Shown in pieces: positions 47,406 through 58,930 of a DNA stretch of 64,000 bases. Position 1 is the stretch's first letter. Every line of letters starts with the position of its first letter. A program made the position numbers and the translations under genes. The notes below the pieces were generated by a model. The model searched no databases, was not told where the DNA came from, and saw only the letters and a list, made by a program, of their open reading frames with translations. Source of the stretch: Hyperoodon ampullatus (Eukaryota; Chordata; Mammalia; Artiodactyla; Ziphiidae); assembly GCA_949752795.1 (NCBI GenBank), contig OX457060.1:103986949-104050948 (forward strand), read 5' to 3'.

Positions 47406-50400
47406 TAACTAGAGCAGTTTTTGACTATAGCAGCTATTTATTTATTTATTCATTTAGTTAATATATTTACAAATACCATTATCGTTAACCAATATCTCTA
47501 TGCAAAATATACATTTAGGGTGAGATTATTTGTTACTGACCGTGGATATATGTTCATATTTTTAATCATTTTTAAAATAATTTTAATATATTTATGTTGA
47601 TATCTTGACAGATCTGATTAGGCTTTCATTGATTTTATTTTGCAATGTGGTCAGTGAGGTTCTCATACTAGGATTAGCAATAATGTAATCCTAACCACTT
47701 GCCCACTTTATGTAGGTTAATTTAGTTGAAACTGGATAATACAATTTGTAAGTTCACTTATGGGTTAAAATTGAGTAAGGGAATGTAAAAATCCACTTTC
47801 TGGTGCAAATGTAGACTACTACATGCATCAATAAAATGAAAACAAAGTATAAATGAAGGAACCTCTGTCCCATTTCTCCTAAATGTAGATGTTCCACTCT
47901 TTCCTTAGGTCAGCTGAATACTGTAGGTGACATGAGCATCTGACATGTATGTTGCTCTACCGAAGGGACTAGTGTCAACCTGTCTATTAAAATCTTGTAA
48001 AACTTAATGACTTATTTCTTTTATTCTTTTAAATTTAAAAAGTAAATACAATTAGAAATGCTAACATTTTCTACACTTAGTACAGTGGTTTGGTTTATTC
48101 ACATCCTGGAGTGCATGACCTCCACTTTGGAGACCCCTAATATAGGATGTGGATTAGTGGAAAAACTGGATCGGGCAGCAGTCAGAATGCTCATTTTTAA
48201 ATTATATCACACTCACTGACTCACTGTAGAACCCTATACTAGTCACTCCATATCTCTTGGATCTTGTTTACAAGATAAGGCATTTGGACTAAATAACGTC
48301 TAAGGTCTCCCTGTACTTAACACCACACAGTGTTTAATTCATTCTGTCTTTGTGCTCTGTTCATCTTCTCAGGAGACCCATCTCTTAATGCGATCTCCTT
48401 CTTATTATAGTGATGCCCCTTAATAGTATTTGAGAAAATATTGTGGGCTTAGTCTCTCACATACCATTTTTCCCCTTATAGTTTAGCTAAATGTCCTGTT
48501 CCAAAAAGACTACCACGAGATGTTCTGCCAATAGCAGTATGGAAGAGTCTATGATGGGCAAACCTAGGGCCACCCAACTGATAAGATCCTGAGGCAAATG
48601 TCCAAAAGTCAAGCATGAGAAAAATAAGACAAATTCTTACAGCATATACTCACTATCCTGGAAAGAGTTGGCAGTAATCAAAGAGCACTTAGAAGCAGGT
48701 ATAGTCATAGCAGGAAGGTTTTATCTTATTGTTTCCTTGACCAGGACTTAGTTCTCTTTCTGGTGCTAACTAGTAACTAATTATTTTTCGGAATACTTAC
48801 CTTAATGAGAAAGTTGAGCATAGTTTGGAAGATCATTACAATAGCTGGCAACTTAGAATACTTTTGAGTTTTGATCATCATGTTATCATTGAATGTCTGA
48901 ATTATTAACTTTAGGAAAAGAAGGGTTGCCACCTAATTCATGCAAGAACTATTTAAAAAACAGGAATAGAAGAGTGAAGTAAGATTTGAGAAGGAAGCTG
49001 AATTGGACTTTGATCAGACTGAATGTCAGGCTGCAGTTTTGGGGTTTTATCTTATAAGCAATGGGGAACCATTGATACTTTTTGAGTTGGTTAAGACCTA
49101 GTTGTAAACTATGTTTTAGGGGGAAAACAAGATTGCTGATGATGTATAAGATAAAATGTAGGATCTAAAAACAAAGCAAGATACCTAGAGGACATCATGT
49201 AATGTTGGGAGCATGTGGAATGGAAAAATTGAAGTAGGTCTAGAAGGGAAAAAATACACAGATTGGTAGATGACTGAATACTAGAAGAAGGAAAGAGAAC
49301 GCGTCAAAGATGATACTGAGATAGTTTAAAAATTACTTCCTCTAAAATTAATACATTTAAATACAGTAATTATAAATACAGATATGTATTTATAGCATAT
49401 ATACATGTGATGTAAATGTACGCATATACATTTTATCACTTAAATTCTACTAAAGCTAAGTTTTCTGAAGGAGAATTATTAGTTTTTAGCAAAAGAAGTG
49501 TGAGGAGTATACTAATGAAAAACATGAATGTTTGCTCTCACTGTATTCTTTCTACACCCTCTGGCAGTGCTGTAATGAGGAGCTATTAGTATTTTAGTTG
49601 TTACCAGCTACTCATGCAAGCTACATTAATTTTGTTGAAAATGGTCATTAGGAAAGTTAATTGTTTTTAAAGTGTTAACTGATTATTGTGTAAGTATTAT
49701 GTATTCACTAATTATTATTCCTTTCCATTAATTATATATAATTACCTAATTCCTAAAAGCAGATGATTCTTGTTTTGCCATGTTGTTCACTTCTGTTAAT
49801 TTGGCTTACCAGATAATCCTTTGTACTAATGCAGAACCATACACATAAGTGTTCAGGGTAATTTGATAAACATTAATTTGTTAATCCTAATGACTTCTTG
49901 ATATCAAAATGAAAAACTCTTTTTTTGCTAGCTTGTGTCTTATAGTCACCATCAAGTTGACAACTGAATAATATCGGAATAAACAAAGGTAATGAAACCA
50001 TCTATAATGTCGGATAATCTGTGGGAATTAGCCCATTTCCCCAATCAGGAAGAAAAATAAATCATACCTGAGATATGGAATGAAATTATTCTTAGTATAT
50101 TATAAATACAGAAAATTTAAAGATCATAGTTTTAATGTGAAGAGGAAGTAAATAAATATAGACAAACAAATATAAATCAAGTAGAGGGAGATTTTATGTC
50201 TACATGCGCTAACTCAAATTTATTTTATTTACAATTTGAGGACACAGTCCAATATAATTTGTTGCACCTTGTAGACATAAACAAATGTTGTATGAAACAA
50301 TTTAATATCGTGCTATTTAGTAGTGTGCTTTTTTTTTTTTTCCTATTTTCAGCATATGTGTCTTTGGTAGTTCCCCTCAAATGTTAAAATGATGGATTTG

Positions 50401-50439
50401 AGTGTCAACAAATTCCATCTGGTATTCAAAACAGCATGT
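47406..50439. other. No gene recognised; traces of old repeats
   Basis: 48140-48320 looks MIR3-like. About 48960-49320 (GGGGTTTTATCTTATAAGCA, TGGGGAACCATTGATACTTT) resembles an old dispersed repeat I cannot name. The rest is unassigned AT-rich sequence. Confidence 0.4.
48140..48320 (+). mobile_element. MIR3-like relic
   Basis: TTACAAGATAAGGCATTTGG and AAATAACGTCTAAGGTCTCC resemble the second half of MIR3. Confidence 0.4.
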
Positions 50440-50667
50440 TTCCTTCCTTTTTTTTTTTTTTTTTGCAGTACACGGGCCTCTCACTGTTGTGGCCTCTCCC
50501 GTTGCGGAGCATAAGCTCCGGATGTGCAGGCTTAGCGGCCATGGCTCACGGGCCCAGCCGCTCCGCGGCATGTGGGATCTTCCTGTACCGGGGCACGAAC
50601 CCGTGTCCCCTGCATCGGCAGGCGGACTCTCAACCACTGCACCACCAGGGAAGCCCTTCCTTCCTTT
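50440..50667 (-). mobile_element. Young CHR-type SINE with 11-bp target duplication
   Basis: Body 50451-50656, antisense. TTCCTTCCTTT occurs at 50440-50450 and 50657-50667. The A-box end carries one change (GCACCACC for GCGCCACC) and the body start reads GCAGTACACGGG, so two CpGs have decayed. Frames of 64-113 codons are SINE translations. Confidence 0.93.
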
Positions 50668-51059
50668 CTTACACTCTTATACCCACTAGAGACACTTATT
50701 ATAATTTCAATTCTATTTTTAAGTATCTCTTCTCTCTCAAGATACGACCATCAACATTTTATATAATAGAAGCTTAGAAGAAAATGTTTAAGAAAGCAGA
50801 ATAGTGAACAATTCATTATGGAATAAAATAAAATGGTTTAGCCTGATATTTTCTGCCATTGTAGTATGTGTAGTTAGAACACATTTCAAAGATCATTTCA
50901 TACCCTTTTGAGAAGTACTTTAGGGAAGTAGGGAAGAAGGGTATTTTAACATTCAGCTTCTTGCTGTGTCCTCATATAGCTTCTTCCCTGTGTACTCATG
51001 CTCCTGGTTTTTCTTCCTCTTATAAGGACACCTTATAAGGATACTGGATTAAGGTCTTA

Positions 51060-51505
51060 TTTTTTATTTTTTTTGCCTTTTTTTAATTGAGGTATAGTTG
51101 ATTTACAATTATATAAGTTTCAGGTGTACAACATAGTGAATCACAATTTTTAAAGGTTATAATCCATTTATACTTCTTATAAAATATTGGCCATATTTCC
51201 TGTGCTGTACAATACATCCTTGTAGCTTGTTTATTTTGTACATAGTAGTCTGTACCCTTACTTATTCCCTTACTCCATCTTGTCTCCCCCCCGCCCCCCC
51301 ACCCCTGCCACTGGTAACCACTAGTTTTTTGTTTGTAACTGAGTCTGTTTCTTTTTTTATTATTTCACTAGTGTGTTTTATTTTTTAGATTCCACATGTA
51401 GGTGATATCATACAGTATTTGTCTTTCTCTAACTTATTTCACTAAGCACCATACCCTCCAAGTCTATCCATGTTGTTGAAAATGGCAAAACTTCATTCTT
51501 TTTTA
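51060..51505 (-). mobile_element. 5'-truncated L1 inside the 5' MaLR LTR
   Basis: Poly-T start, then TTAATTGAGGTATAGTTGAT, CTACATGTGGAATCT-type sequence in antisense (AGATTCCACATGTAGGTGAT) and ATCCATGTTGTTGAAAATGG. This is the 3' 450 bp of an L1 in antisense. Flanking LTR halves (GGATTAAGGTCTTA | TTTTAATTACCTCC) join in MLT1 order, with a few bases missing between them. Confidence 0.8.
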
Positions 51506-51670
51506 AGATGGCATTTAATTTTAATTACCTCCTTAGAAACCCTGTCTCCAAATACAGTCAGGCTGGGGGTTAGGGCCTCAACATGTGAACTTTGGAGGAA
51601 CACAGTTCAGTTCATAACATTCTGCCCACTCACTCCCAAAATTCATGTCCTTCTCATATGCCATACATTC

Positions 51671-52548
51671 ACCCTGATCTTGGAGAGACAGCAGTGAATG
51701 GTGGCTTGAAGCGAGATCTTAGTTCCCTGCCCAAGAATTTGACCTGGGCAGTTCCTGGGTGAAAACCAGGAATCCTATCCTCTAGTCCACCAGGATCTAG
51801 AGGCTAGAAGCAAAGTTCCCTCAGTTCTTGCCCCCACTGAAAAATGCATTTCTCAAGGAGGCAAAAACTGTAAAAAACAGGTACAAAGTTTATTATTAGA
51901 GACACAGCACAGCAAGTGGGAGAGCACACAGAGAAACAGTTTATTTAAAACAGAAGCAAGGCAGAAATACACACCCCGAGAGGAGTGTGGGCGTCCTCCC
52001 TAATGAGGAGGAGCACAGTAAAGAGGCGGGTAAGTCATTAATATAGGGCAGTTCTTCCAGGTCTTTTTTTTAAAACTTTGGCCAATTATCTGGTTTCTTT
52101 TTCCACACCTGACCTGCCCTAGGCACCTCACCAACAGGCGTGCGCAACTTTTTTTCCAAGATGGATTCCCGCCCAGATGCCTATGGGGGGGCTTGGCATC
52201 ACCTATTATGGGGTGGCACCCCCTCCTTTTTGACCCCCACGGGGCCTTTCTGCACATGTGCAGTGTCTCCCGTGCCCCAAGGATGGGGAATATGTGACCT
52301 CTTCATCTTTTTACTCAAAGAGGGTTTAGCCCCGCTCTGTTCCCGCCATGACTGTTATCTTAAAGTGTCCACAGGAGACAAAGTCCAGCTATTTACCCTG
52401 TTCCTGTTAGTTCCATCTTGAAGTACAAACAGGAGGCTGGTAGTAAATATCTAGCCTAGAGACCACCTGCCTCCTTCCCCAGGAAGTGTAAACAGGAGGC
52501 CAACTGTAAATGCCTAGCCTGGAGCCCATCTACTTCCTGCCTCAACCC
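51671..52548 (-). mobile_element. Solo LTR of a class I (ERV1/gamma-like) retrovirus
   Basis: 870-bp LTR at 51675-52544, TG...CA at both ends, flanked by a perfect 4-bp duplication ACCC (51671-51674, 52545-52548). Read on the minus strand it has U3, a TATA-type box (CTATATTAATGACTT, near 52035), an AATAAA in TTTAAATAAACTG (near 51940) and a second AATAAA near 51890. Tandem 61-63 bp repeats lie at its 5' end. A 4-bp duplication and this layout suit class I elements. No internal region is present, so it is the product of LTR-LTR recombination. Frames at 52000-52421 are LTR sequence. Confidence 0.75.
52421..52544 (-). repeat. Tandem repeat in LTR U3 (two units of 61-63 bp)
   Basis: AAGTACAAACAGGAGGC at 52421 and AAGTGTAAACAGGAGGC at 52484 start two imperfect units; TAGCCTAGAGACCA matches TAGCCTGGAGCCCA. 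Duplicated U3 blocks of this kind often carry retroviral enhancer sites; that role is inferred here. Confidence 0.85.
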
Positions 52549-53298
52549 CATCCCAACAGCTCCCCGCAGCTAACGCATTCCAGCATCAGTTCCAAGTTGA
52601 AAGTCTCATCTAAAATTCATGTAAATCAGGTATAGGTGAGACTTGAGGTATATTTCTTGACTCACAATTCCTCCCCTGCTGTGAATCTGTGAAATTAGAC
52701 ATTTTATCTGCTTCCAAAATATAAGCAAGGTGGGACAGGCTTAGGATAGACAGTCATACTCCAAAAGGGAGAAATTAGAAATAAGAAAGGGGTCAAATCA
52801 ATCAAGTCAAATCCCATTAGATCCTAAGGCTTGAGGATAATCCTCTTTGGCTCAGTGCTCTGTGTCTGGGCCTCAGGGTGGTAGTAGTGTCACCCCCACA
52901 TTTCTAGGTGGCAGTCTCACCTCTGTGGCTCTGTGGGGTGGCCTTGCCCCTGGGCACTGGGCAGCATCATCCTAGCCCACAGAAACTGGGGAGATGGCTT
53001 TGCCTTCTGAAATCATTGAGGAAAACAGTCTTGTCCCCTGGGTCTGTGGTGGGAGTGCCATTCCTGATTGTCTCTGAATTGCCTTCAAGATCATTTTTCC
53101 CTTTTTGTGAAGAATAATGCATGTTCAGAGTTGGAAAGCTCTTTTTGTCCCGTCCTATAGAATCCCTGAAATCCAACAGCCTTCCTTCCTTCTGTCCCAT
53201 TTTCCCTGTCCTCTTTAGTCCCAGCTGGCAGTGTTTCTGCCACATCTTTAGGTGTTTTTTTTTTTTATAGCAAAACCCTACTTCATAATACCAAAATC

Positions 53299-53749
53299 TG
53301 TACTGATCTGCTCAGGTTGCCGTAACCAAATAGCACAGACTAAGTGGTTAAAACAACAGAAATTTATTTTCTCACAGTTCTAGAGGCTAGAAGTCCAAGA
53401 CTGAGGTGCCAGTAGGTTGGTTTCCAGTGAATTCTCTCTTCCTGGCTTGCCGAAGACCACCTTCTCCCTGTGTTTTCACATAGACTTTCCTCTGCATGTG
53501 CGTGGAAAGAGAGAGGGACAGAGACAGAGACAGAGACAGCAACAGCGCGTGTGAGCAAGAGGGGTTGCATGAGTGCGCCTCTGTTTTCTCTTCCTCTTCT
53601 TTTAAGGACACCAGTCCTGTTGGATTAAAACTATATGACCTCACTTAGCCTTAATTATCTCCTTAAAGGCCCTACCTCCAAATACAGTCATATTAGGGGT
53701 TAGAGTTTGAACATATGGATTTGGGGGGAACACAGTTCCATCCATAACA
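53299..53749 (+). mobile_element. MLT1-type 3' LTR, near full length
   Basis: From TGTACTGATCTGCTCAGGTT, through AACAACAGAAATTTATTTTC and GTTCTAGAGGCTAGAAGTCC, CTTAATTATCTCCTTAAAGG, to ATCCATAACA. 451 bp, the usual length for this LTR class. It holds a local GACAGA expansion. The frames at 53364-53644 (serine/valine repeats) come from that expansion. Confidence 0.88.
53506..53539. repeat. (GACAGA)n expansion inside the LTR
   Basis: AAAGAGAGAGGGACAGAGAC, then three to four GACAGA units. Local slippage product. Confidence 0.9.
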
Positions 53750-55414
53750 ATAAATAACCCACAACACTTTGTGGCTTAAAAACAAAACGACATGGAGTTT
53801 GCTCACAGATTTTCAGTTGGCCAAAGCTTAGCAGATTCAGCTTGTCTCTGCTCTACTCAGTGTCCACAGGGGCAGCCAGAAGGCTGGGGACTGGAATCAT
53901 TTACTCACATGTCCAGCAACTGATACTGGCAGTTGTCTGGGCTTTTAGCAGGGGTTGTTGGCTGAACATCTACAAGTTCCATGTGGTGGGTAGGTTCCAA
54001 ATGTGAGTGTCCCAAGAGCTCTAGAAAGCCAAGCAGAAGCCATGTCATCACTTATAACTCAGCCTCAAAGTCACACAGCATCACTTGTGGTACATTTTAT
54101 TTATACAGTACCACTCTATTTTAAGTGGAAGGAAAATAGACTTATTTCTTGATGGGGGAATGGCAAGGATCTGAAAATATTACTGTGTAACGAGAAACAT
54201 TGCTGGGACCATTTTTTGAAAATACATTCTGCCACGCTGTACATGGTTAACAAGCTTTGAGGGGTATAAATTGGAATCTCCTCTTTGGTTTACCACTAAT
54301 CACATCTTCTCTTGCAGTACTCTATCATAGCAAGTAATCAATCATAAATAGTTTTCTTTTATTTCAGGATCACCAAAAAGACAAGGGCAGAAGTCAACAG
54401 GAGTTTATACATTGCTCAGCAATTTATAGATTTATTGGATATCATTTATATTAAATCTAATGTACCTACTTATAAAGAATGACAAGAGTTTTAGTACAAA
54501 ATTTTTAAAAACTTATTTTTAACCTGGAAGGTGGCTGGATGTAAGAAAGAGAAGGAAAACAGAGAAGTATAATAAACTGCTTTGGAAAATGTTTTCAAAG
54601 CAAAGTAAAACTCCTAAATTATTCTACAGCTAAATGTTACAAATTGAGGCAAACATGTGACACATTTTTTCAAGTTAGTGTGTTAACATTATCTAACTGC
54701 TTGAAATTAATATCTCAAATATTTATTAAAATTTAATAAAATATTTAATAAAATCAATAAAATATTTTTATTTGGTTTTGAGCATTCATTAATTTAATTA
54801 ATGGTCTCTGTAAAACTACCCATTTTTGCATAGTTTACTAGTTGTACATCATGTTACACTGGTCCTTTATTCCAGAACTGTTAGAGAACATTGCAAATAA
54901 AATCAGAAATCCACAGTAAATGCTTCCCAACTATTGTCTTTTTTCTTTTCTCCTCAATCACTCCCTTTCCTTACTGTTTCCCCTGATCTCACTCTCTTCC
55001 TCACTTTTTTCCTGAGGTGACAAAGCATAGGAAAGGCATTCCTAAATGGTTGGATGTTCTTGAGGATTGCCCAGGTTAGACATCAGTTAGCCTGTGGTGG
55101 TCATAGAGAAACACAAATTGATGTTTTGTGCCCCCACAGGAACTGGCTGTGGGTTTGTCTTCACTTTGACTGGCGCCAGGCAAAAATGAAAAGCAAAGTT
55201 GTGTTGAACCGCACAATAATTCTGATGGGCATTAATTTTAAGTTTGTCCAGAAAGAAGATAAATTTGTGAATTGCAAGACACTGGATCTTTTGAGTAAGA
55301 AGTAAAAACATAAAACGAGATACACAGTATTTTTATGTAGTGTTGAAGTTGACCAGCATTATCTTTCAAAGATATTATTTTTGTATGTGATGTACAATTA
55401 TTTAGCTTAGACAA
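53750..55414. other. No gene recognised
   Basis: About 53760-54090 (ACACTTTGTGGCTTAAAAAC, CACATGTCCAGCAACTGATA) resembles an old dispersed repeat, family unknown. An 83-codon + frame at 55054-55305 shows no domain. The rest is AT-rich. Confidence 0.35.
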
Positions 55415-56155
55415 TTTTAGTCATTTCTAGCTGCTATAACAAATTATCATAGATTGGGTGGCTTAAATAAGATACATTTATTTTTCACAGTTCTGGAGGC
55501 TGGGAAATCCAAGATCAAGAAGCCTGCTGATCCAGTGTTTGGTAAGAACCCATTTACTGGTGTAGATGGCTGTCTTCTTATTATATCCTCTCATGGCAGA
55601 TAATAGAAAAGCACTCTCTCCAATGACTCTTTATTTTAAAAAATTTTATTTATTTATTTATTTATTTATGGCTGTGTTGGGTCTCTGTTGCTGCATGCCA
55701 GCTTTCTCTAGTTGCAGAGAGTGGGGGCTACTCTTCGTTGTGGTGCTTGGGCTTCCCATTATGGTGGCTTCTCTTTTTGTGGAGCACAGGCTCTAGGAGC
55801 GCAGGCTTCAGTAGTTGTGGTGTGCAGGCTTCAGTAGTTGTGGGTCGCAGGCTCTAGAGCACAGTTTCAGTAGTTGTGGTGCATGGGTTTAGTTGCTCTG
55901 TGACATGTGGGATCTCCCCGGACCAGGGCTCTAACCTCTGCATTGGCAGGCAGATTCTTAACCACTGCATCACCAGGGAAGTCCTCTCTAATGACTCTTA
56001 TAAGACCACTAATCTCATTCAGGAGGGGTCTGCCCTTATGACCTCATCTAATTTTAATTACCTCCAAAGGCCCCAACTCCTAATACCGTCACATTTTGGG
56101 GGTGAGGTTTTCTTATTACAAATTTTAGGAGAACACAAACATTCAGTCCATAATA
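55415..56155 (+). mobile_element. MLT1-like LTR split by a SINE
   Basis: 5' half: CTAGCTGCTATAACAAATTA, TTTTTCACAGTTCTGGAGGC. 3' half: ATGACCTCATCTAATTTTAA, TTACCTCCAAAGGCCCCAAC and a terminal CATTCAGTCCATAATA. The halves flank the SINE at 55632-55983 and read continuously once it and one copy of its target duplication are removed. Confidence 0.8.
55616..55999 (-). mobile_element. CHR-2-type SINE with target duplication
   Basis: Body 55632-55983, antisense, tail of TTTA units. Duplication CTCTCCAATGACTCTT (55616-55631) and CTCTCTAATGACTCTT (55984-55999), one mismatch. Three CAGTAGTTG modules. The B-box region has lost bases (CTCTAACCTCTGC), so this copy is decayed. Confidence 0.92.
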
Positions 56156-58507
56156 GACCAGTAAGTTCTTGGGTGAAGAAGGGAAAAGGAAAAGTTGAAA
56201 TAAAATGAAAAAAAATGAGATCTACATTTAAAGAAAGCAATATGCCATTTTAAAAATAGGTGAAAGGAGTACACTCTATTATTGAAACAGAACAATTTGA
56301 TAATGTCAGTGTGTGAGATACTTACTTATAATCTACAGAAACCTTTCATTTCTCAGTAGATGCTGTTTCTTATTTTACTTCCCATGGTAGAATGGCATGC
56401 AGACTAAATGCTGGAGTACTTCAAGGAGCAGACTCTTGCATGCCATCTGGATTTCAGAGAATAATTTATTCAACACTGAATTTTTCTTGGACTAAAAGAT
56501 AAATAAATAGATAGATAAAAAACAACCAAGCTTGTGAAGACAGATTCTCATTTTAATTTGGAACAGTTCTACTCTTGGAAAATTTGTCAACCAAAGCATA
56601 CAAATTGAATCCTATTTATTTTATTGCAATTAAGTCATGAGTGGACATTTTCCACACTATCCCTTATGAAATAAACAATAAGGTAAGTTACTTGTTACAC
56701 TATTTATTTTCCCAATATGAAACAAATTAGTGAATTCATTCTTTTAACAGCTGTCTCTGTTGTTCAGGATTTTCCTAGGAGGATCAGGGCCACTGAATGG
56801 AAAATAGACCTTAAAAATCTAATAATAATAGTAGTAAAAAGCCCACAAAGTGTGTTTGAGGAATTAAGTAAAAACAATAAATAAGTCATTTTACAAGAGT
56901 TCAGTGATCTTGAACTTCCTATTCTACTTATTCACATTGAGGTGGTACTGGTGAGTGTCAATGGAAAATCTTACCCTAAAATGGAAAAATATTAGCAACA
57001 AGTCAACCTCAAAGGGTTCAATGAGTTTGAAGAAGTATTCTGAGTTCAAAAGTCTATTGGAATCTTAATTAAACCTCCACAATCACCAGAGCAGACCAAA
57101 AACTTAGACAGAGCTGGCTTTTTTCCAGTATTGTCTCAGAATCTTCTTACTCCTATCAAAATGTTAATTTCTAAATTCCCATATCTCTTAAGTTTAATGT
57201 CTTTTCCATTCATTCTCAGTGGGTGTTCCTTCACCACAGACTTAGTAAAGTTGAAGGTAAGTTTATATATGTGGAAGATAGGCAGTGGTAGGTAAAAGGT
57301 GAAAATCTAATGCCAAAGAGGTGAAGCTCAGAGATTCAAAACCTTTGACTCAAAGTGAATAGGAGAAACAAGTGGGACGAAAAAAGGTTAAAAATTCTCC
57401 AAACCATACAAAAATACATGGCAATAGGTAAAAACTGTATTAATAGGTTACATACACTAAATGTCATTTAATTAGGTCTTTATAAAAATAATTCAATTCT
57501 TTGTCAGTTACACCTCAATAAAGCTGGGAAAAATTTCAGGCTATTAGCTCTTTGATCTGCACTGCTAAGCATAATTTATCTATTATCTATTCCTCATTCT
57601 ATCAGGAAATCTCATATAATACATACTAAATAATTTTTTTATAGTGACATGGAGGTTGGGAATTCTGAACATCAATATTTCTGTTACTACTCTTTCAGAC
57701 TCCCCTCATCTTATACAAACCAGATCTTAAAGTAGGCTGTCTTCCATCCAGAGTAATTCTCTTTTACTTGGTTTTATTGGTTGCAGCCATGACAACCCAA
57801 ATTTCCATGCTAGCATGTTCAGAGTTAAACAAATTAGGAAGAGATGGGGAATAGAACTAGCTCCCTTGTAATACTACAATAAATTATCTTTGGATATTCT
57901 GCTAACTGTTTTCTGCAACTTCTAATAAAATATTTGATTCAGGGAAAGATCGTTAATGGGTGATGAAACCACTAGATGAAAGAGTGCTACAGATATTCAC
58001 AGGATGCCAAAATATCATCACAAAGATTATTTGAAGGTCACAAAGGGAAAAATATGTAACTTTACAGGGGAGGGATCAGACCATCATCCCTTAAACAGGG
58101 AGTTCAATGTTAGTATCACAAATGGTGTAGACATTATGTTTCTTACTGTGATGCAATATGAGGTACACAGCATTATCTATAAAGTATTATGTGTCATCAC
58201 ACCCCAACATAATATTTGGTTCTTAACTGGCTTCTTGTTTGAACAAGACATTTTTTTGGACCATTGGGAGAATTTTAAGATGAAGTGAGTATTAAATGAT
58301 ATAAGAAATTATTAAGTTTATTATTAGGTGTAATAATAGTACTTTCTTATGCAGGGAAACATTACTTTCAGAGATTACAGATAGTAATGTAATGACCTAT
58401 TGAGGGATGAAATGCCATGATATCTGTATTTACTCTAAATTATTACACTCAAAAATAGATTAAGTAAATATAGCAATTGCCAACTGGTAATGGTGATGAT
58501 GGGTGTA
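56156..58507. other. No gene recognised; short L1 3' end
   Basis: 57500-57534 (TTACACCTCAATAAAGCTGG then A-run) resembles the terminal bases of an L1 in sense. A 94-codon frame at 58004-58288 has no domain. Otherwise unassigned. Confidence 0.35.
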
Positions 58508-58930
58508 TTATTCAGGGTTCTTCAGTGAAATAGAACCAAAAATAGGATGTGTGTGTGTGTGTGTGTGTATTTATTTATTTATTATAAGGACTTGGCTCAC
58601 ACAGTTATGGATGCTGACAAGTCCAAAATCTCTAGGATGGGTCAGCAAGTTGAAGACCAGGTAAGAGATGGTACAGTTGAAGTCAGTCCACTGAACGCTG
58701 TCCGCTGGCAGAATTTTCTCCTGCTTGAAAGAGGCCAGTCTTTTGTGCTGTTCAAGCCTTCATCTGATTAGATGAGGCCCATCCACGCTATAAAGGGCAG
58801 TCTGTTTTACTCAAAGTTAATTTAAATGTTAATCTCATCCTAAAACACCTTCACAGAATCATCTAGAATAAGGTTGGCCAAATATCTGGCCACGGTGGCC
58901 CAGCCAAGTTAACATGTAAAATTAACCATC
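58508..58930 (-). mobile_element. Old repeat (LTR-like), inverted relative of 28884-29548
   Basis: Starts TATTCAGGGTTCTTCAGTGA and ends GTTAACATGTAAAATTAACC, matching the reverse complement of the copy near 29 kb (which ends in CCCTGACTAATAC and begins TGGTTAATTTT). It includes a (GT)n-(TTTA)n run at 58548-58585. Family name uncertain; the 74-codon frame at 58547-58771 is repeat sequence. Confidence 0.6.
58548..58585. repeat. (GT)n microsatellite with (TTTA)n
   Basis: About ten GT units followed by four TTTA-type units. Confidence 0.95.

Larger units (their letters stand above)
50957..53749 (+). mobile_element. Composite MaLR (MLT1-type) element with nested insertions
   Basis: An LTR-internal-LTR MaLR element on +. 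The 5' LTR remnant is 50957-51059 plus 51506-51619. The internal part is 51620-51674 plus 52549-53298. The 3' LTR is 53299-53749. An L1 fragment interrupts the 5' LTR and a solo LTR of another retrovirus interrupts the internal part. The internal sequence begins TTCTGCCCACTCACTCCCAA and resumes CATCCCAACAGCTCCCCGCA, then GGTGAGACTTGAGGTATAT, which I recognise as MaLR internal sequence. No open frame of interest; MaLR elements are non-autonomous. Confidence 0.8.

Noticed and set aside
53387..53644. Frame with alternating serine-leucine repeats
   Set aside because: Caused by the GACAGA expansion inside the MLT1 LTR.
55054..55305. 83-codon + frame ending in a lysine-rich tail
   Set aside because: No domain recognised and no continuation as a pseudogene on either side.
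58004..58288. 94-codon + frame
   Set aside because: Composition unremarkable, no motif, no splice signals in sensible places.
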